This document shows positions 1 through 12,064 of a stretch of DNA of 64,000 nt, piece by piece. Numbering within the stretch: position 1 is the stretch's first letter; the number at the start of each line of letters is the position of its first letter. Source of the stretch: Litoditis marina (taxonomy: Eukaryota > Nematoda > Chromadorea > Rhabditida > Rhabditidae); NCBI GenBank assembly GCA_964036275.1, contig OZ038433.1:39093336-39157335 (forward strand), in the 5' to 3' direction. The notes beneath the pieces were generated by a model that ran no database searches, was not told the origin of the DNA, and saw only the letters and a list, made by a program, of their open reading frames with translations. Both the position numbers and the translations under genes were made by a program.

Positions 1-1893
1 GTCCTATGAGTTTCAAGTCGTTCCGATCATTTAGACGATCAGGAGAGGCGTGGGAAAATGTTGAGTCCGAGGTAGCTTAAAAGTGAGCCTATTTGCGCCG
101 TATATAGTACGGGTTGGACTTTTAAAACTTGAATAACTCGAGAACGGCTGAATGGTTTTGCCTAATTTTCCACAACATTTGCCGGTCTATTAACGTCCGT
201 CTATGGACAGAATTTGGGTCATACTGCATGAGTTTGGCTGTTTCACTTTTTTCTAAAAAACCGTCTTAAAAAATTATTTTTGAGAAATTCAAAAATCTGT
301 CACATACAAACTGTTTCAATTCTTTATGCGCATCTTATACACGAATCTCAGAGCTTCAATCACATTTTGAACATATGCCCCACCAAAATGAATGACTTTT
401 TTTTTTGATTTTTATCAACGCTTACAGAACACCCGTTCTATGATTTAATGTTTTATTGTCCGTGAAGTTAAGTACCTGACAATCAATTCTATACAATATA
501 GAAATAAGAAGACAAATAGTTCATGGGAACCTTCTTTTGTAGCCTCATTTATGAGGTACTACGTTTCATAACGGAGATCACCAAAAATCGATACTTGATC
601 TCTGATATTTCATATTGCCAATTTATACTCAGTAGGTCCTGACACATCTTGTGCCCCAATATGAACAGATGAGGACCAATTTAAAACAGTTCGGAAATCT
701 CAAAAATTTCCGGAATTTTTTCAAATCCAGAGGAAGTTGCGAAATTTTCCACGATATTGAGCCAATAGAAGGGACTTCTGGAGAGTTCAACCAGCCAGAA
801 AATTTGAGGTCATATCTACAACATACGCGGTATGAGGAATGAAAGTAGTAAAAAATTGTACTTTTTTCTAATTCATGTAACTGTTTCCGGAAACGTTTCC
901 GGCAAAAAGCGCTCGACAGAAACAATCAACTTTAGAATACAGGCTTTCATGTGCAGTATCTCTGAAATTTCACTCTCCAACTTAAGGCCTTAAAAAATCA
1001 ATAAATCGATAGCATTGATTTTCCTTAAACACCGCGACCTTAGATTTTAGTGACATAATTGATGGTCATACTGGTTAGTGCTCATCGTTCACAAAAATGT
1101 CACGTACCGTTACGTTACGTTACGTTATTAAGTCCAATTTTGTCTAGGGTGGTGAATTTACGTTGTAATAAAAACGGTTTTCATTATATACTCTGTGAAA
1201 TAAATCTGAATGCCCTCCCAGTTATTAGTCGAAAGTAGAACATGCTGTACTGTACCCGGTAGTACTCTTCTGCTTGATTTTATCTAGATAGAACACGCCT
1301 TTCACTCACATCATCGAACGTCTCTGGCAGATGAGTCAACCTTCGACTCACTACAGAGACGAAAAACAATACGATTAGGGGTACGCGTGCCAGTTAACAG
1401 ACAAAGATGGAAAACACGTCTTAATAACCAAACGAAAGTTTGGGGGTGTTATTTGAAGGCTTGTGTGGAATTATACGATGAGTACCAAGTAATCGAGAGG
1501 GGGGGGGGGGATCTGTTCTCAAGAAAAGTGTTCTGTTTATTACCAGCTGTATAGATCTTCAAATAAGACAAATTTTTTCTCGAACAAGACCTGACTGACA
1601 TGAAAAACTGCCAATTATTTTTCTGTCTCAGTAGGCATCGACACACGAAGAAGGAGAGAAGCATGTGTGGAAACTCAGAGTCTTTGACAATGAAACAGAA
1701 AAGGGTCTTCTGTTCACACTTGTTGTTGTATACAGAAGTTTGATAAAACTAGACTCAAATTCGTTCTTGCCAAACTAAACATCAACGAAAAACTGTAGTC
1801 GTCGCCAATGGAAAGTGGTAGGGTACTGTATATTTCACTTTTCGCTGTGTACGCACAGATTTATTCAATTCCAACGCTCGCCGGTTATAATGT
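1..1893. other. Intergenic, no gene recognised
   Basis: AT-rich DNA with only short random-looking reading frames (the longest are under 100 codons and overlap on both strands). Small features are a TTACG-type pentamer run near 1110-1130 and a run of ten G at about 1500. I see no splice-bounded exon with a recognisable product. Confidence 0.5.
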
Positions 1894-1963
1894 GCTTCGA
1901 TAGCGCAGTGGTCAGCGCCCTGCTGCGAAACTTTTGATAGCAGGTTCGATTCCGGTAAGAGAC
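1894..1963 (+). other. tRNA-like sequence, probably a pseudogene or tRNA-derived repeat
   Basis: It contains an A-box-like stretch (tagcgcagtggtcagcg) and a B-box (ggttcgattcc) at tRNA-like spacing. The acceptor ends do not pair, and the central arm forms a non-canonical 6-bp stem (cctgct with agcagg) around a large loop, so I do not call a functional tRNA. Two further tRNA-like sequences lie near 11.8-12.1 kb. Confidence 0.45.
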
Positions 1964-2430
1964 AGACATTTTTGAATTAGGCTGACACTATAAGAACATT
2001 TCAACCAAATAAAACAGAAAAAAACCATTTTCAGTGAGTTTACCAGAATCCTATCAAGATTGAGAACTCCAGGTACCGTCACTCTTGAATGGTATTATAT
2101 GATACACCAACAGGAGAAGCCCTCTAATCTCAGAGTTCGTATCCCGCTGGGTAGAGGAAATGAAACCGCACATTTTGATGTGTGCGCGGTTTAGATGAAA
2201 ATATCAGGTTGATTTCACTTATTCGGAGAGTGTTTATCTCTCCGAAGTTTATCACACACAAGGAGTTTATCTCAAACAAAACGTAATCCGCGGGAATTTG
2301 CGAGCTTGCAGCTGCAGCCGAACTTTCATCTAAACTACGCGTATATATATCATACGTTCAGATTGATACATTTGTACCGGAAAGAAAACTCAAGATCTTC
2401 AAAATGATTAAGTTGGCTCACATCATTATT

Positions 2431-2612
2431 AGTCAGCACATTTCTGACAACCACCTCCTCAAATTATTGTGATCTTTCGAATCATCTTATCGTAATTTGA
2501 GTGATTCAGTCTTTTCCTTGATGTGATCGTAAGATGAGTGTGGCATCATTTCCTCCACGGCTTATAAGAATTGTCTCGTTATGCGTACACTGAGTACTAT
2601 GAGTGCACATGA
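2431..2612 (+). repeat. Dispersed repeat family R1, copy A
   Basis: Runs from agtcagcacatttctgac and ccacctcctc to acactgagtac and gagtgcac. The same blocks, in the same order, recur near 4105, 8744, 15063 (reverse) and 18755 (reverse), with partial copies near 3.68, 9.72, 11.5 and 20.0 kb. The ends are not inverted repeats, so I do not assign a transposon class. Confidence 0.7.
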
Positions 2613-2669
2613 CATATTACTGACTCAATAACTGCGAAAAATACAAGAAAAAGAAGACTGGTGCTGGTA

Positions 2670-3659
2670 GAGGAAACGCTTGCGGCAAAAAGGGAGAAAA
2701 CATCGGATTGTGGTATTATAATTCAATTGCCGTTCACTATTAGTTAAGATTATGTCTTTGATGCAAGTAATCACGATGTTATCTCTTCCGGACTTGAACA
2801 GTCGGTCTGGTGCATGCGAGGTTTTAATTAGCGTACACAACACGCAGAACCATTTCAAGAATATCACCTTTATTTTTTTGTGCACAAACTTCAGAGGAAA
2901 CGCTCACGGGAAAAGAGGAGAAAACATCGGATTGTGGCCGTTTCGGTAAAAACATTTCCGTGGTCCCTCTACGCTCGTTCGGTATCCGCATAGTTTTCGG
3001 AAAACTACTGCATCAAATTGGCTGATGTTTACAGATGCGTGAATCCCATGTTCACCACGCCGTTCGAAAAGATCATGTCTTTTATGGCGATAAGCGCAGG
3101 CGCCAAACGGTTTCAAGAGCTGAGAATTAGGTGTTTCATTATGGTAGAAGTCTTAGGTTCCGCAAACAAGCAGTTTTATTAAGCGAATGGAAAACACTTA
3201 AGGAGAATAGAGCTATTTCCAAAATAAAAGTCACAAAGCGCAGGTGCTCGTTGGTGCAAAAAGGCTCGCAGGGTACCAAGGATACGATGAATACGGAAAC
3301 TGTAAGGTTATACGGAAAAAGTTTCGGACAGATCAACCTAATTTTGTCCTATATTTTTCTTTCTGTTGTACGGACATCATTACGTAGCAATCAACGACCA
3401 ACGACAATTCGACATTTGGGAAATTCTGTACGCGAAAATTAATTTTCTAAAAATCTGCAGCCTCATCGTAGCATCATTGAATATTATAATTCAATTGAAG
3501 TTCACTATTAAGATTATGTCTTTGATGCAAGTAATCACGATGTTATATCTTCCGGACTTGAACAGTCGGTCTGGTGCATGCGAGGTTTTCATTAGCGTAC
3601 ACAACATGCAGAACTGTTTCAAGAATATCACCTTTATTCTTTTGTGCACAAACTTCAGC
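2670..3659 (+). repeat. Local direct duplication, 2713-2893 and 3481-3659
   Basis: About 180 bp starting near tattataattcaattg and ending near tgtgcacaaacttcag occurs twice in direct orientation about 768 bp apart, with a few substitutions. A smaller duplicated block (aggaaacgct to cggattgtgg) occurs at about 2672 and 2893. Both strands are open over part of the copy, but no product is recognisable, so I treat it as a repeat. Confidence 0.7.
2950..3175 (+). repeat. GGCGCC-family dispersed repeat, copy 1
   Basis: Contains gtatccgcatag, aaaactactg and aggcgccaaacg blocks that recur at about 4690-4940, 59.16-59.81 kb and 60.45-60.86 kb. The better-preserved right-hand copies carry the phrase actgaaccgatt with ctgaaatttgg, common in non-coding mobile DNA. 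The class is not established. Confidence 0.5.
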
Positions 3660-4104
3660 TGATCTCTTATATTGCACTTGGTGTACTCAGGACTATTGGG
3701 ATGAGCTATTGAGGAAATGATAAGGAAAGTTCATCTTTCAATCTCATCGGAAGACTGTGAAGAAACAATTTATATTATTGGTGTGATGTGCCAATCAAAT
3801 TTATGATTGATTAGATCGCAAAACGATTAGGAGATGGGTAATTAACAAATTGAACCACACTTTTTTATAAATACGCCATTCATAGACAGACATTGGGATT
3901 ATTACTTTGCATACATGAACAGTTGCACGAGAAGTACACCTCAATCGCATCGTAACACGCGGGAGTTTGCCAGGATACGTTCATGCTTTTGCAGCTACAG
4001 CCGAAATGTTCTCGAAAACGAGTTTTTATTGTATGCGTGCAGTTTAATACTCATGTGTCGAAATGTCATCTTCAAACGTGATAGGGTGGGCTGAATACCT
4101 TATT

Positions 4105-4328
4105 AGTCAGCACATTTCTGACAACCACCTCCTCATATGATGAAGACCTCTTCAATCTTTCCTGTCACATCATGCCAATAATTTAAATTGAGTTCAACAG
4201 TAAACACCTGCGTGATTCAATCCCGCTGCTATCATCTTGATGTGATTGGAAGATGACTGTTCGCATCATTTCCTCAACGACTCATACGAATTGTCTCGTA
4301 TGCGTACACTGAGACAACGAGTGCACAA
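4105..4328 (+). repeat. Dispersed repeat family R1, copy B
   Basis: Same block order as the copy at 2431: gtcagcacatttctgacaac, cacctcctca, then catcatttcctcaacg, gcgtacactgag and gagtgcaca. The two copies differ by substitutions and small indels in the middle. Confidence 0.7.
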
Positions 4329-5117
4329 GATGATAATGATAGCTTTGAGAAATACAATACACTGGTGATCGAACATTTGCGTGAAACAGAATGAAAACTT
4401 AGGATGAGATGGTTGAGCAAACACGGTATGCTATGCCTCACAGAGTTTCCATCTATGATTAAATTCTAATGTCGAATTGTATCACACATACATTCCAGTG
4501 TGCCTTTTTGTTCAAAACGCGAACTGAAATAGCATTTCAATTCGTTATACGAGCCGCACTCAGTTTACAAATAACTCAAACAATAGTGAGGGTTGAATCT
4601 AAGGCATTAAAAAGCCTGATCGAAGGTTAACGTATTGTGTTAAAACTTTAGCAAAATTGGTTAAATGTGAAATAAGTGTAGTTATGGGAGTTTCAGTTGT
4701 ACCTCGTTGCTCGTTCGGCGTCCTCATCGGTTTTGAAACACTACTATATATACCAAATCGGCACAAGATTGATACACATGCATGAAACCCACGCGAGATC
4801 ACTCCTTTGGCGAAATTTTATTCTGGCGGTTAGTGCAGGCGCCAAACGTCGCCAAATGCTAAAGCTTGGAAGTATTAGGTGTTTCAATATGTGCAATGGT
4901 CTGAAACTCCGCACAGAAGCAAGATTGATTATTCAAAAAAAAATTTCCGAGAACTAGACCTATTTCAGACAAAAAAGGCGCGAAACACGTGCACCCGCTA
5001 GAGTCTAGTAAGAAAAGGCTCGCGAAGTACTGAGAAACTTCCAATACTTCGAAAACTGTTTTTCTAGTGCAAAGTTTCATAAACGTACGTTGTGAAGCTT
5101 TGTGCAGATAAATGAAT

Positions 5118-5225
5118 CGTGTCATTTGTGTTCCACGCTCGTTCACAACTTCGTATCGTTCACTTTTTGCTGAAATCGGTGAAACCGAGCAGAACTCACA
5201 CACTTCCTGTTAACCCACTAATTGA
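5118..5225 (+). repeat. Fragment of the palindromic MITE family seen at 60.1-61.3 kb
   Basis: Contains cgtatcgttcactttttgct and gaactcacacacttcctg, which match one arm of the inverted-repeat elements at 60,085-60,427 and 60,937-61,307. Only one arm is present here. It lies directly upstream of the promoter region of the small gene at 5465. Confidence 0.6.
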
Positions 5226-5313
5226 TTATTATGATTGTGTTGCTGCTATTTTTGTTGTAGGGATTGTGGCTGTGAATCGTGTAGCTAACATCAGTTTTGG
5301 AGATGATGAGAAA

Positions 5314-5400
5314 CCAATTAGGTTTAATGCATTTCTTATTTCTCTCACCTTGTCTCTAGCATATGATGGACGTTCCTGTGTAAGAATGAGTATAAAAGCA
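5314..5400 (+). promoter_or_regulatory. CCAAT box and TATA box of small gene copy 1
   Basis: A CCAAT motif at 5314-5318 and tataaaagca at 5391-5400 lie 64 nt before the start codon at 5465. The same pair, with similar intervening sequence, precedes the second gene copy on the minus strand (TATA at 13667-13676, CCAAT at 13744-13748). Conservation in both copies is the main evidence for a real promoter. Confidence 0.6.
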
Positions 5401-5464
5401 AAACGAAAACGCAAACTTTTATTCCGGAAACTTTCCTTCTCAACAACCACTTACTATTCCGAAA

Positions 5465-5596
5465 ATGATGCATATTGATTGGTACGCCGACTTCGAACTG
5501 AATGTGAAACCTTCTCGATTTGCCCGAGTGAATCGAACGACGAAACCCAAGAAGAACGATGAAACAGCATCAGAAAAGCTCCAGAACTCTTACTGA
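5465..5596 (+). CDS. Conserved small protein of unknown function, copy 1 (43 aa)
   Basis: I do not recognise this protein. It begins MMHIDWYADF, continues through NVKPSRFAR, and ends in a Lys/Asn/Glu-rich tail. It has no signal peptide or membrane segment. The case for coding is comparative. A homologous ORF at 13464-13598 (minus) shares the first ten residues, NVKP, RFAR and KLQNS; its differences are largely conservative (E/D, S/T, V/I) or synonymous (ATT/ATC, TTC/TTT, CAG/CAA), and the single indel is exactly one codon. The gene has a TATA box 64 nt upstream and AATAAA at 5689-5694, so it looks like a compact intronless transcription unit of about 300 nt. The first of two consecutive ATGs was taken as start because both copies keep both. 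It could also be a small-gene remnant duplicated as part of a repeat. Confidence 0.6.
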   Translation: MMHIDWYADFELNVKPSRFARVNRTTKPKKNDETASEKLQNSY

Positions 5597-5688
5597 AAAC
5601 AATTGGGAATTTGATTTTTTTCATGTGTTATAACTATAACAGCAACCAAAGTGTCTTTTTGTTATATTGCTTTTCTTGTCCTGATCTG

Positions 5689-5694
5689 AATAAA
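5689..5694 (+). terminator. Poly(A) signal of small gene copy 1
   Basis: AATAAA about 93 nt after the stop codon. The surrounding gaataaaactttattc resembles the gaataaaaatttattt found downstream of the second copy, suggesting both transcription units end the same way. Confidence 0.5.
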
Positions 5695-5699
5695 ACTTT

Positions 5700-7631
5700 A
5701 TTCTTCACGTCGTTTTTTCTTCACACAGAAAACCCTCAACCCCGATCAAGAATTTAGAAACTTGGTGTTTCATTCCACTTTAAAAACTGTATGAGAGAGG
5801 AAGGTGAAATTCAGCATCCCAGATAACAGTAAAAACCCGATAATCGAATATCCGAAGAAGAAAAAGCTCCACGCGTACAAAGTAACACGGTTGTTTCTGC
5901 GATTCTTTCATGTTCACACTTTTCTTATTGGCAAAAAAATGAGAGAGCGGTGCAGTTGTGAAAGTGGTTAGAGCTTGGCCAAATTGAGTTTGATTTGTGT
6001 CATTTGACGGTTTTTCTCAGTTTGCACACTCGTGAAGTCTAAATTTCGGACGAGTTTTCAAATTTCACTACAATAACTAGAAGTTAATATTTGGCTAAGG
6101 TAATTTAAGAGACTTCATCAGAACAAATCCATCAGATCAATCACTAAAGTAGTTCCTGCAGCTAAATACGGGTGATTAATTAGTACCTCGACGACAGTGT
6201 TTTGATGCATTTGTGGAGATTAATGGATTCCTCAAAAACACCCGCTCACCAACAACGGCAAGAGTCAGAAACAAGTTTCCACAGTTTCTACGTCAACTCC
6301 TGCGGCTTACAGTTCATTTTTCGATGAACGTTCCCCAAAAAATGGTTCCATTCTCTATTTCTCACATTATAACACGAGTTCAAAACGTATTTCTTACATT
6401 CCAACACGAGTACAAGAAGTATTCAAAGGCGTTTTTAGTCAATTATGGTTCAAGACCAAGTTTCAAATTTCGAGTCACATCACAATGTTGCGCAGTGATG
6501 CATTGAAAGAAAGGCGGAAAAATACTACCAAAACTCCGAATTATTGTGTTTGAAGTCTCTTCTCGGCCACCTTCTTGTAATCTTCAAAACTGATAGAAAT
6601 ACCCAAGAGGAATTACAGGCATTCGCCCAGTTCAACGCTATCAACCCTATATGGGGTTATAAAAGATACCCTACGAAGAGAGAAATTGCTGGCGCAAAAC
6701 ACTATTTTGGTCCGTCTGCGGCCTCAATGATCTTTATGCTATTTCACTTCTGTAGGTGGTCATTCGCAGAAAATTGGCATCAATGATTCTGAGATAGAGG
6801 GCGAGCGTTGATTCTGTGCGAGCAGACAAAACAGTGTATAGATAGAGGAGACGCAGATGAGCTGTGGGCTCGCCCAAGCCGCTGTCCGCAATGGTTTGAC
6901 AAAACTCATAAACAAGAAAAATATAGCTGTTTCATTTCTCTTCGCGATTGTTTACATGTCCATTTCTTCTAATCGTTTTTCGGTACCAGCCAATCCAAGG
7001 AATGGAGAATGTGCAGCGTTTTGTCTCACCCGTGGTTCAACAACAAGGGCGTGATTCAAATTAAAGATCTATGTTCCATACTCTGGTTATAAATAAGCTA
7101 TCTTATTCGAGAAGGCTTTTTCGAGATTACTTTGAACTAATCGTTTGATGGCACACGAGACTCAATAACATCCACCTCCAGTGATACTACTACTTGCATG
7201 CATCCAACTTCTTTCTGGTAAATGGCACGCGCACAACGATTTGTATCGTTTTTCAGATTATCACAGAGATTGACTCATATACGATGATACGGTGATGGGA
7301 TCGGAAGGCGTATTTCATCTGGACAAACACAATTGGAATCATTAGCAGCACTACCGGGTACAGTACCAAATACATTACAGAACACGTGAGAAATACTTCA
7401 AGGACTGCAATTGTGCTTATCTGGTATCGCCACAATTTCGCTTCGGCCCTTTTCTCTCTCTGGAAAATCTCTCTCGTTGACTCAAAATATAAAGCAGTTC
7501 ATAGAATACAGGACGTGGACAATACTCAAAATAGACGAACTAAGAGCCACTGTCTCGTTGGTCATTGCATGATCATCACAATATTGCCAAATATTGCTCT
7601 TCACAGGTGTGGCCATTGTCATTCGTATAGT
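5700..7631. other. Intergenic, no gene recognised
   Basis: Contains several open frames of 65-97 codons without recognisable products. One minus-strand stretch (7253-7435) is hydrophobic and preceded by an acceptor-like ccag, but nothing ties it to a receptor family. No repeat of the families described elsewhere stands out. Confidence 0.4.
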
Positions 7632-8236
7632 TCATATAAGACGCTCCAATCTGAATGGTTTCGGAAATCAGGAACTCCTAGTGATTTCATGAAATTTTTA
7701 GGATGAGACTTTTAACCATCGAAGAATTATCACTTTTTAAAATTATTTCTGTGTGAACATCGGGTAGTCCCCATTTATTTGAAGTTTTAACTAAAAATCA
7801 AACGATCGAATCGCTGTGTCCCGACTCAGGAAATTGAAAAAAAGTGTGTCACAAAAAATTGCAGTTTTCACAGATCTCTCAAAAATTTGTGTCACAATTT
7901 TTCACACTTCCATTTTTTGGGCACAATTTTTCACACTTCAATTTTTTGGGCCCAATTTTTCACACTACAATTTTTTGGGCACATTTTTTCACACTGTTTT
8001 CAACTGCGAAAACGTGTGTTATAATGTTCTAAAAGGAAAATAATTGTGGTAGAGGATTTCGAAACATACAAATATTCGGTAATTTTTTCTGCGCTCCGAA
8101 TGAGAGCGACACAAGAATTAGAAGAATTGGACATTTCAGAAAAAATATCGGACAAGTCTGATGATGCACAATATTTTGAGGTTTTCCAAGAAATTATCTA
8201 AAATGGAAACCATTCAGATTGGAGCGTCTTATATGA
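7632..8236. mobile_element. Inverted-repeat (MITE-like) element with ~31-bp terminal repeats
   Basis: The left end tcatataagacgctccaatc (continuing to ggtttc) is repeated in inverted orientation at the right end (gaaaccattcag to cttatatga, 8205-8236). The 605-bp interior has no transposase and contains a 29-bp tandem repeat. The outer ATATAAGACG is shared with the larger inverted-repeat element at 11,614-12,450, so the two may belong to one family. I could not define a target duplication with confidence. Confidence 0.6.
7893..7997 (+). repeat. 29-bp tandem repeat, about 3.6 copies
   Basis: Units start at 7893, 7922 and 7951 with a partial fourth, each built of cacaatttttcacact and cattttttggg. 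It lies inside the inverted-repeat element at 7632-8236 and accounts for the overlapping open frames there. Confidence 0.85.
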
Positions 8237-8247
8237 TAAATCCTGAA

Positions 8248-8345
8248 TAGGGTTGTTGTTGTTAAAAATAAAACTCCAACTCGAAAAACTCGAAATTTCC
8301 GAAATTCGGAAACCTCGAAATTTCTAAAACTCGAAAAACCTACTT
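8248..8345 (+). repeat. Simple-sequence element beginning TAGGGTTGTTG
   Basis: Starts tagggttgttg and continues with repeats of ctcgaaa, like the two hAT-like MITEs at 56,295 and 57,316 that start TAGGG(T/C)TGTTAA and have low-complexity bodies. The right end is not found, so this may be a truncated relative. Confidence 0.35.
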
Positions 8346-8743
8346 CTCTCAATAAATATTGCAAAGAGCTAAATTGATTGCGGAATGATATCAGACAATT
8401 CTCAGCCGATTGCCCATCCACTTTTGTAGCGGCGACAACGAAGAGTGTGGATGGAGGGCAGAGCGACGCAGACTGTTTTAGCCTGTTAATTTTATCGCGT
8501 GACGGTCTTAAAAAATGCTCAGTCAACTCTCTGTCAATTTCTTTAGCGTCGTCGACAAAAGAGTTTGCAGGTAAGGGAGACGCAGACTGCGTCGTGGTTG
8601 CGACGGGTTCAACGCCAGCTTCGGTAATGGTCGAGAATTTCGCATTTGTTCTGAGTTGCATCACGAAAAAGTGTTGGTTCAAATGTTTTCTGTCCAAAAA
8701 ACTGGTGTCATCGAGCGTGATAGAAAGAAGTTAATTTCACACC

Positions 8744-8972
8744 AGTCTACAGATTTCTGACATCCACCTCCACACCCGATTGTGTTCTCTGAAATTCTCC
8801 AGTCACGAAAACACCATAGCAGTAGACTAAGTTGTTTTGCACAGTCTAAACGTAGCGGAATCAATGCACAGAATTGACATTTAGTCGAGATTGGAAGATG
8901 ACTGTTCTTATCATTTCATCAACGGCTTATCCGCATTCCTCTATTTCAGTACACTGAGTACATTAGGTGCAC
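8744..8972 (+). repeat. Dispersed repeat family R1, copy C
   Basis: Begins agtctacagatttctgacat with ccacctccac and ends with agtacactgagtac and ggtgcacag. The central actgtgcaaaa/cagtctaaa block is also seen, reversed, in the copy at 15063. Confidence 0.65.
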
Positions 8973-9011
8973 AGGACGTAACCCTGACTGGTGTTTATGA
9001 GAAAAACGTTG

Positions 9012-9260
9012 TGGATACTCAGACAGAACCTGGGGTAGTTAGAGGGGGACATAAAGAGCGTGGCTTATTGTGAGGATGAATGTTGAGAAAAATGAGAATT
9101 TGTGAGAAAATTAGATATAAATGAATGTAAATTTGTCTTCTTTTGTTGAAAAATGAACAAGTTCCTTTTTCAAAATGTTGGACTTAGGAAAGTACCTAGT
9201 TGGTACCAGATTTTCTTGGTACCAGATTTTTCACGGCTGAGTCCTAGGATATTTGTCATA
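9012..9260 (+). repeat. Dispersed repeat family R2, copy 1
   Basis: The block actcagacagaacctggggt, then gagggggacataa and gcgtggctta, then gagaaaattagat and ggactta, recurs in the same order at about 55,108-55,400. No inverted ends or coding capacity were seen. Confidence 0.65.
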
Positions 9261-11613
9261 GTAGAATGAGTTAAATGAGCGCACTCAACAAGAACGATAA
9301 AAGAGAAAAATTTTGTTGAAAAAACCCGATCCGCAATCGATCATCTCATCAAATAAAGTCTCAAACGGTAGCCAACCATTTTCTTATAGAGTTTCTCCCC
9401 CTCTTCTTTGATGGCTGACAGAGTCCGGTAAAAGTTTGAGTTTCGGACAGAAGTTTCTAGTTTTTAAAATGTTCTCTAGTATTTCGCGTTTCGATTTGAG
9501 TTTTATCACGAGAATAATTCGAAAGTCGTTTGAACGTGTGAAAAACTGATCTACTTCCCTTCGGACTTGAAACGAAAAAAAAACCGGATTGAATGAAAAA
9601 AATAGTCTCCCGTTTACCATGAGAATTTTTCAGATATTTTTCAGTTTCCCAGAATTCCCAGATTCACAATTCAGTCTGTTGCCGGTCAAATTGTACGTTT
9701 CATGGAAAGAAGGAGAACAAGCAGCGTGTTCATTGAGGAAGACATTCATATTCCAATCGCATCATAACAAATATCGGCAGGGATTAAATCAGTCAAGTTT
9801 AGTTTTAAACCGGACATTCGGAATCAAAAGGAGAGGTGGTTGCCAAACATCTGCTGACTAACCAAAGAAGGCACTAGCATCGCTCCTTTTGCTTATTCGG
9901 TAGGACTAATATACAACCACCCACGTTAGTATATAAATCGCTTCACTGGAAAACCGGAATTTTGACGAATCTAATACAAATCACTGGGGAATCAGAACAG
10001 CGAGTTGAAAGCGGTTGATTGGCTCGGCTCGCCAATGAACGGTTCGCACCATACACTCGAAGCTGTGGGAAAACAGTACGATATGTGTGGTTTTCGCTTA
10101 GTGAACCAGGTACTCGACAACCGACCAGTTCCCAGTACCGTCCTAGCCTCTGGTTCAGTGATTGGTTCGCGGTTCGCGGTGTTTATTCACGGTTCAAATC
10201 TGAATATTTACCAGTTGTCGTACTTTATACTCGAAGTCGGATATTTGGACTAAAAAATCAAGTTTTCAACTGAAAAAACGAGACCCAATGAAAACATTCT
10301 TAGATCGACGAATAATGTGGCCGACAAATCACCGTTGTGGGAACAACATGAACTCAGCGTTACGTTGTAGTTCTTAGTGCACGTAGATAACAGAACATAA
10401 CTCAAAACTGCTCATGAGCTCACGTTGAAAACATGCTATTATTGTTGATTCCGAAGTTCTTATCCACAGTACAGTGGAGGGAGGGGCGAAAGAGAAATTT
10501 TCCCGAATTAGTGTAACTCGGAAAACGTGAAATCTCATGAGAACGTAGTTCTGTTGAATGGGAAAAAAAATGAAAATTTCACCCCGAGGGTCATATTTTC
10601 ATTGTAGGTGAGTTTTTTCGTCAGAAAGTCAGTTTCATTTGAGAAATTGGACTGATTTCAAGAAAGTCAGATTAATTGTAAGAAAGTGAGATTTTTTGTA
10701 AAAAAGTGAGATTGTGAGAAAGCAGAGAAACGGGCCAATTATTCAACTGGTATTATACTATCTCTACCAAAATATTTCTTAACCGAGGTTATTGTCCAGT
10801 AGAAGCCCAATAATGATGAAAATGACACATAATGGTTACCGATAATAAAGACACATTTCATCTAAATCTGACAAACAACACCTATATTCAACAGTTAGTC
10901 TGTGTTGTTTTCACGTAAAATCCAGAGACGTACAGTTGAACCCCCACTAACTCCACTAACTCTTCTCCACAAAAATGTTCCACGTTGTCAACTCGTATTA
11001 TTCCGCGTTAAAACACGGGTACATTACGTTTCACGTTCGATTCTCACGTTACGTAATAGTAGGAACGTGAAGAGAACGTTTCATCAAAGAGGCAGGAAAC
11101 ACAGGTTGTAGAGCAACACAATTTCAAGGTTATTCTGAATCTTGACAACTCAAAAACATCTCCGTATTCAGGGTCAATAACAAACTGTGAACCGTACTCT
11201 GAAGTTGAAAACCGAGTTGTTTACCAAGGTCCGCCAAAAATCTTCGCGCCACCAAATTGGTCACTATTTGATATCAAGTTGTGAATTCAAAGATTGGTGC
11301 ACAATTGTGCACCATGTTCTCGGTAAAAGTCTGATATTTGATTTTCAACTTGGGTTCTCGGCGAACCTTGGTAAACCACTCGGTTTTCAACTTCAGAGTA
11401 TGCGATCAAATAACATGTATCTTTTTCTCAGTTTTCTGTCTTCTAGATAACGGCAAGTAAGTTTGTTTTCAGTTATCTTCCGTACGTGCTAGAGAGGATA
11501 ATATGAGAGTCTGTTTATTGAGGAAGAGATTTATCTCCACAATCGCATTAAAACACTGTCATCAAGGATTGAATCATCCCAATTTAGACTGCAGAAAACT
11601 TCTTAAGTGATTG
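9261..11613. other. Intergenic, no gene recognised
   Basis: Contains a diverged reverse fragment of repeat family R1 (about 9.72-9.87 kb, including gaggtggt and catctgctgact) and another near 11.50-11.60 kb. Short open frames around 10.0-10.25 kb have no recognisable product. Confidence 0.4.
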
Positions 11614-11831
11614 ATATAAGACGACCAATTTCAAACTTTTCACAAAATCTGGCTTTTTCAGAGATTTACAGCTTTTTCTGTGAAGTAAATAGAAAAATCA
11701 GATATTCATTGTTCGAACCATTGAAATTTTCAATTGAAATTTTTACTATAGATATTTTCAATAGGAAATATCCATAATAGAGAATTCCAATTGAAATTTT
11801 CTATGGTAATCAGTGGATCGCAGCAGAACTT

Positions 11832-11902
11832 GTAACCACCGGAATCGAACCTGCGACCTTGTGGTTATTAAGTGAGCACTCTACCACTGCGCCACGAGAG
11901 CA
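11832..11902 (-). other. tRNA-like sequence (degenerate)
   Basis: Read on the minus strand: A-box-like gtggcgcagtggtagagtg and B-box ggttcgattcc at normal spacing. The D-stem pairs, but the anticodon arm and acceptor stem do not, so a functional tRNA is unlikely. Confidence 0.5.
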
Positions 11903-11993
11903 CAAATCACGGCAGACAACTGCGCATAGTTATACCGAAGAATTGATGCCGCATTGACCGGTATATGAAGCTTCCTATCTCTCCAAAGAAATG

Positions 11994-12064
11994 TGTCACA
12001 ATAGCGCAGCGGCTAGTGAGTCGGACTACAAAACTGAGGTCGCAGGTTCGAATCCTTTCACGGA
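11994..12064 (+). other. tRNA-like sequence (degenerate)
   Basis: A-box-like tagcgcagcggctagtg and B-box ggttcgaatcc. Four of five anticodon-stem pairs form around the loop ctacaaa, but the acceptor stem does not pair. It shares ggtcgcaggttcga with the tRNA-like sequence on the other strand about 100 bp to the left. Confidence 0.5.

Noticed and set aside
1107..1131. Telomere-like TTACG repeats
   Set aside because: Only a few copies, and not the nematode TTAGGC motif.
7253..7435. Hydrophobic minus-strand ORF resembling a receptor fragment
   Set aside because: It is TM-like, but no family motif or neighbouring phase-matched exon was found.
11994..12064. Functional tRNA gene
   Set aside because: The B-box and part of the anticodon arm are good, but the acceptor stem does not pair.
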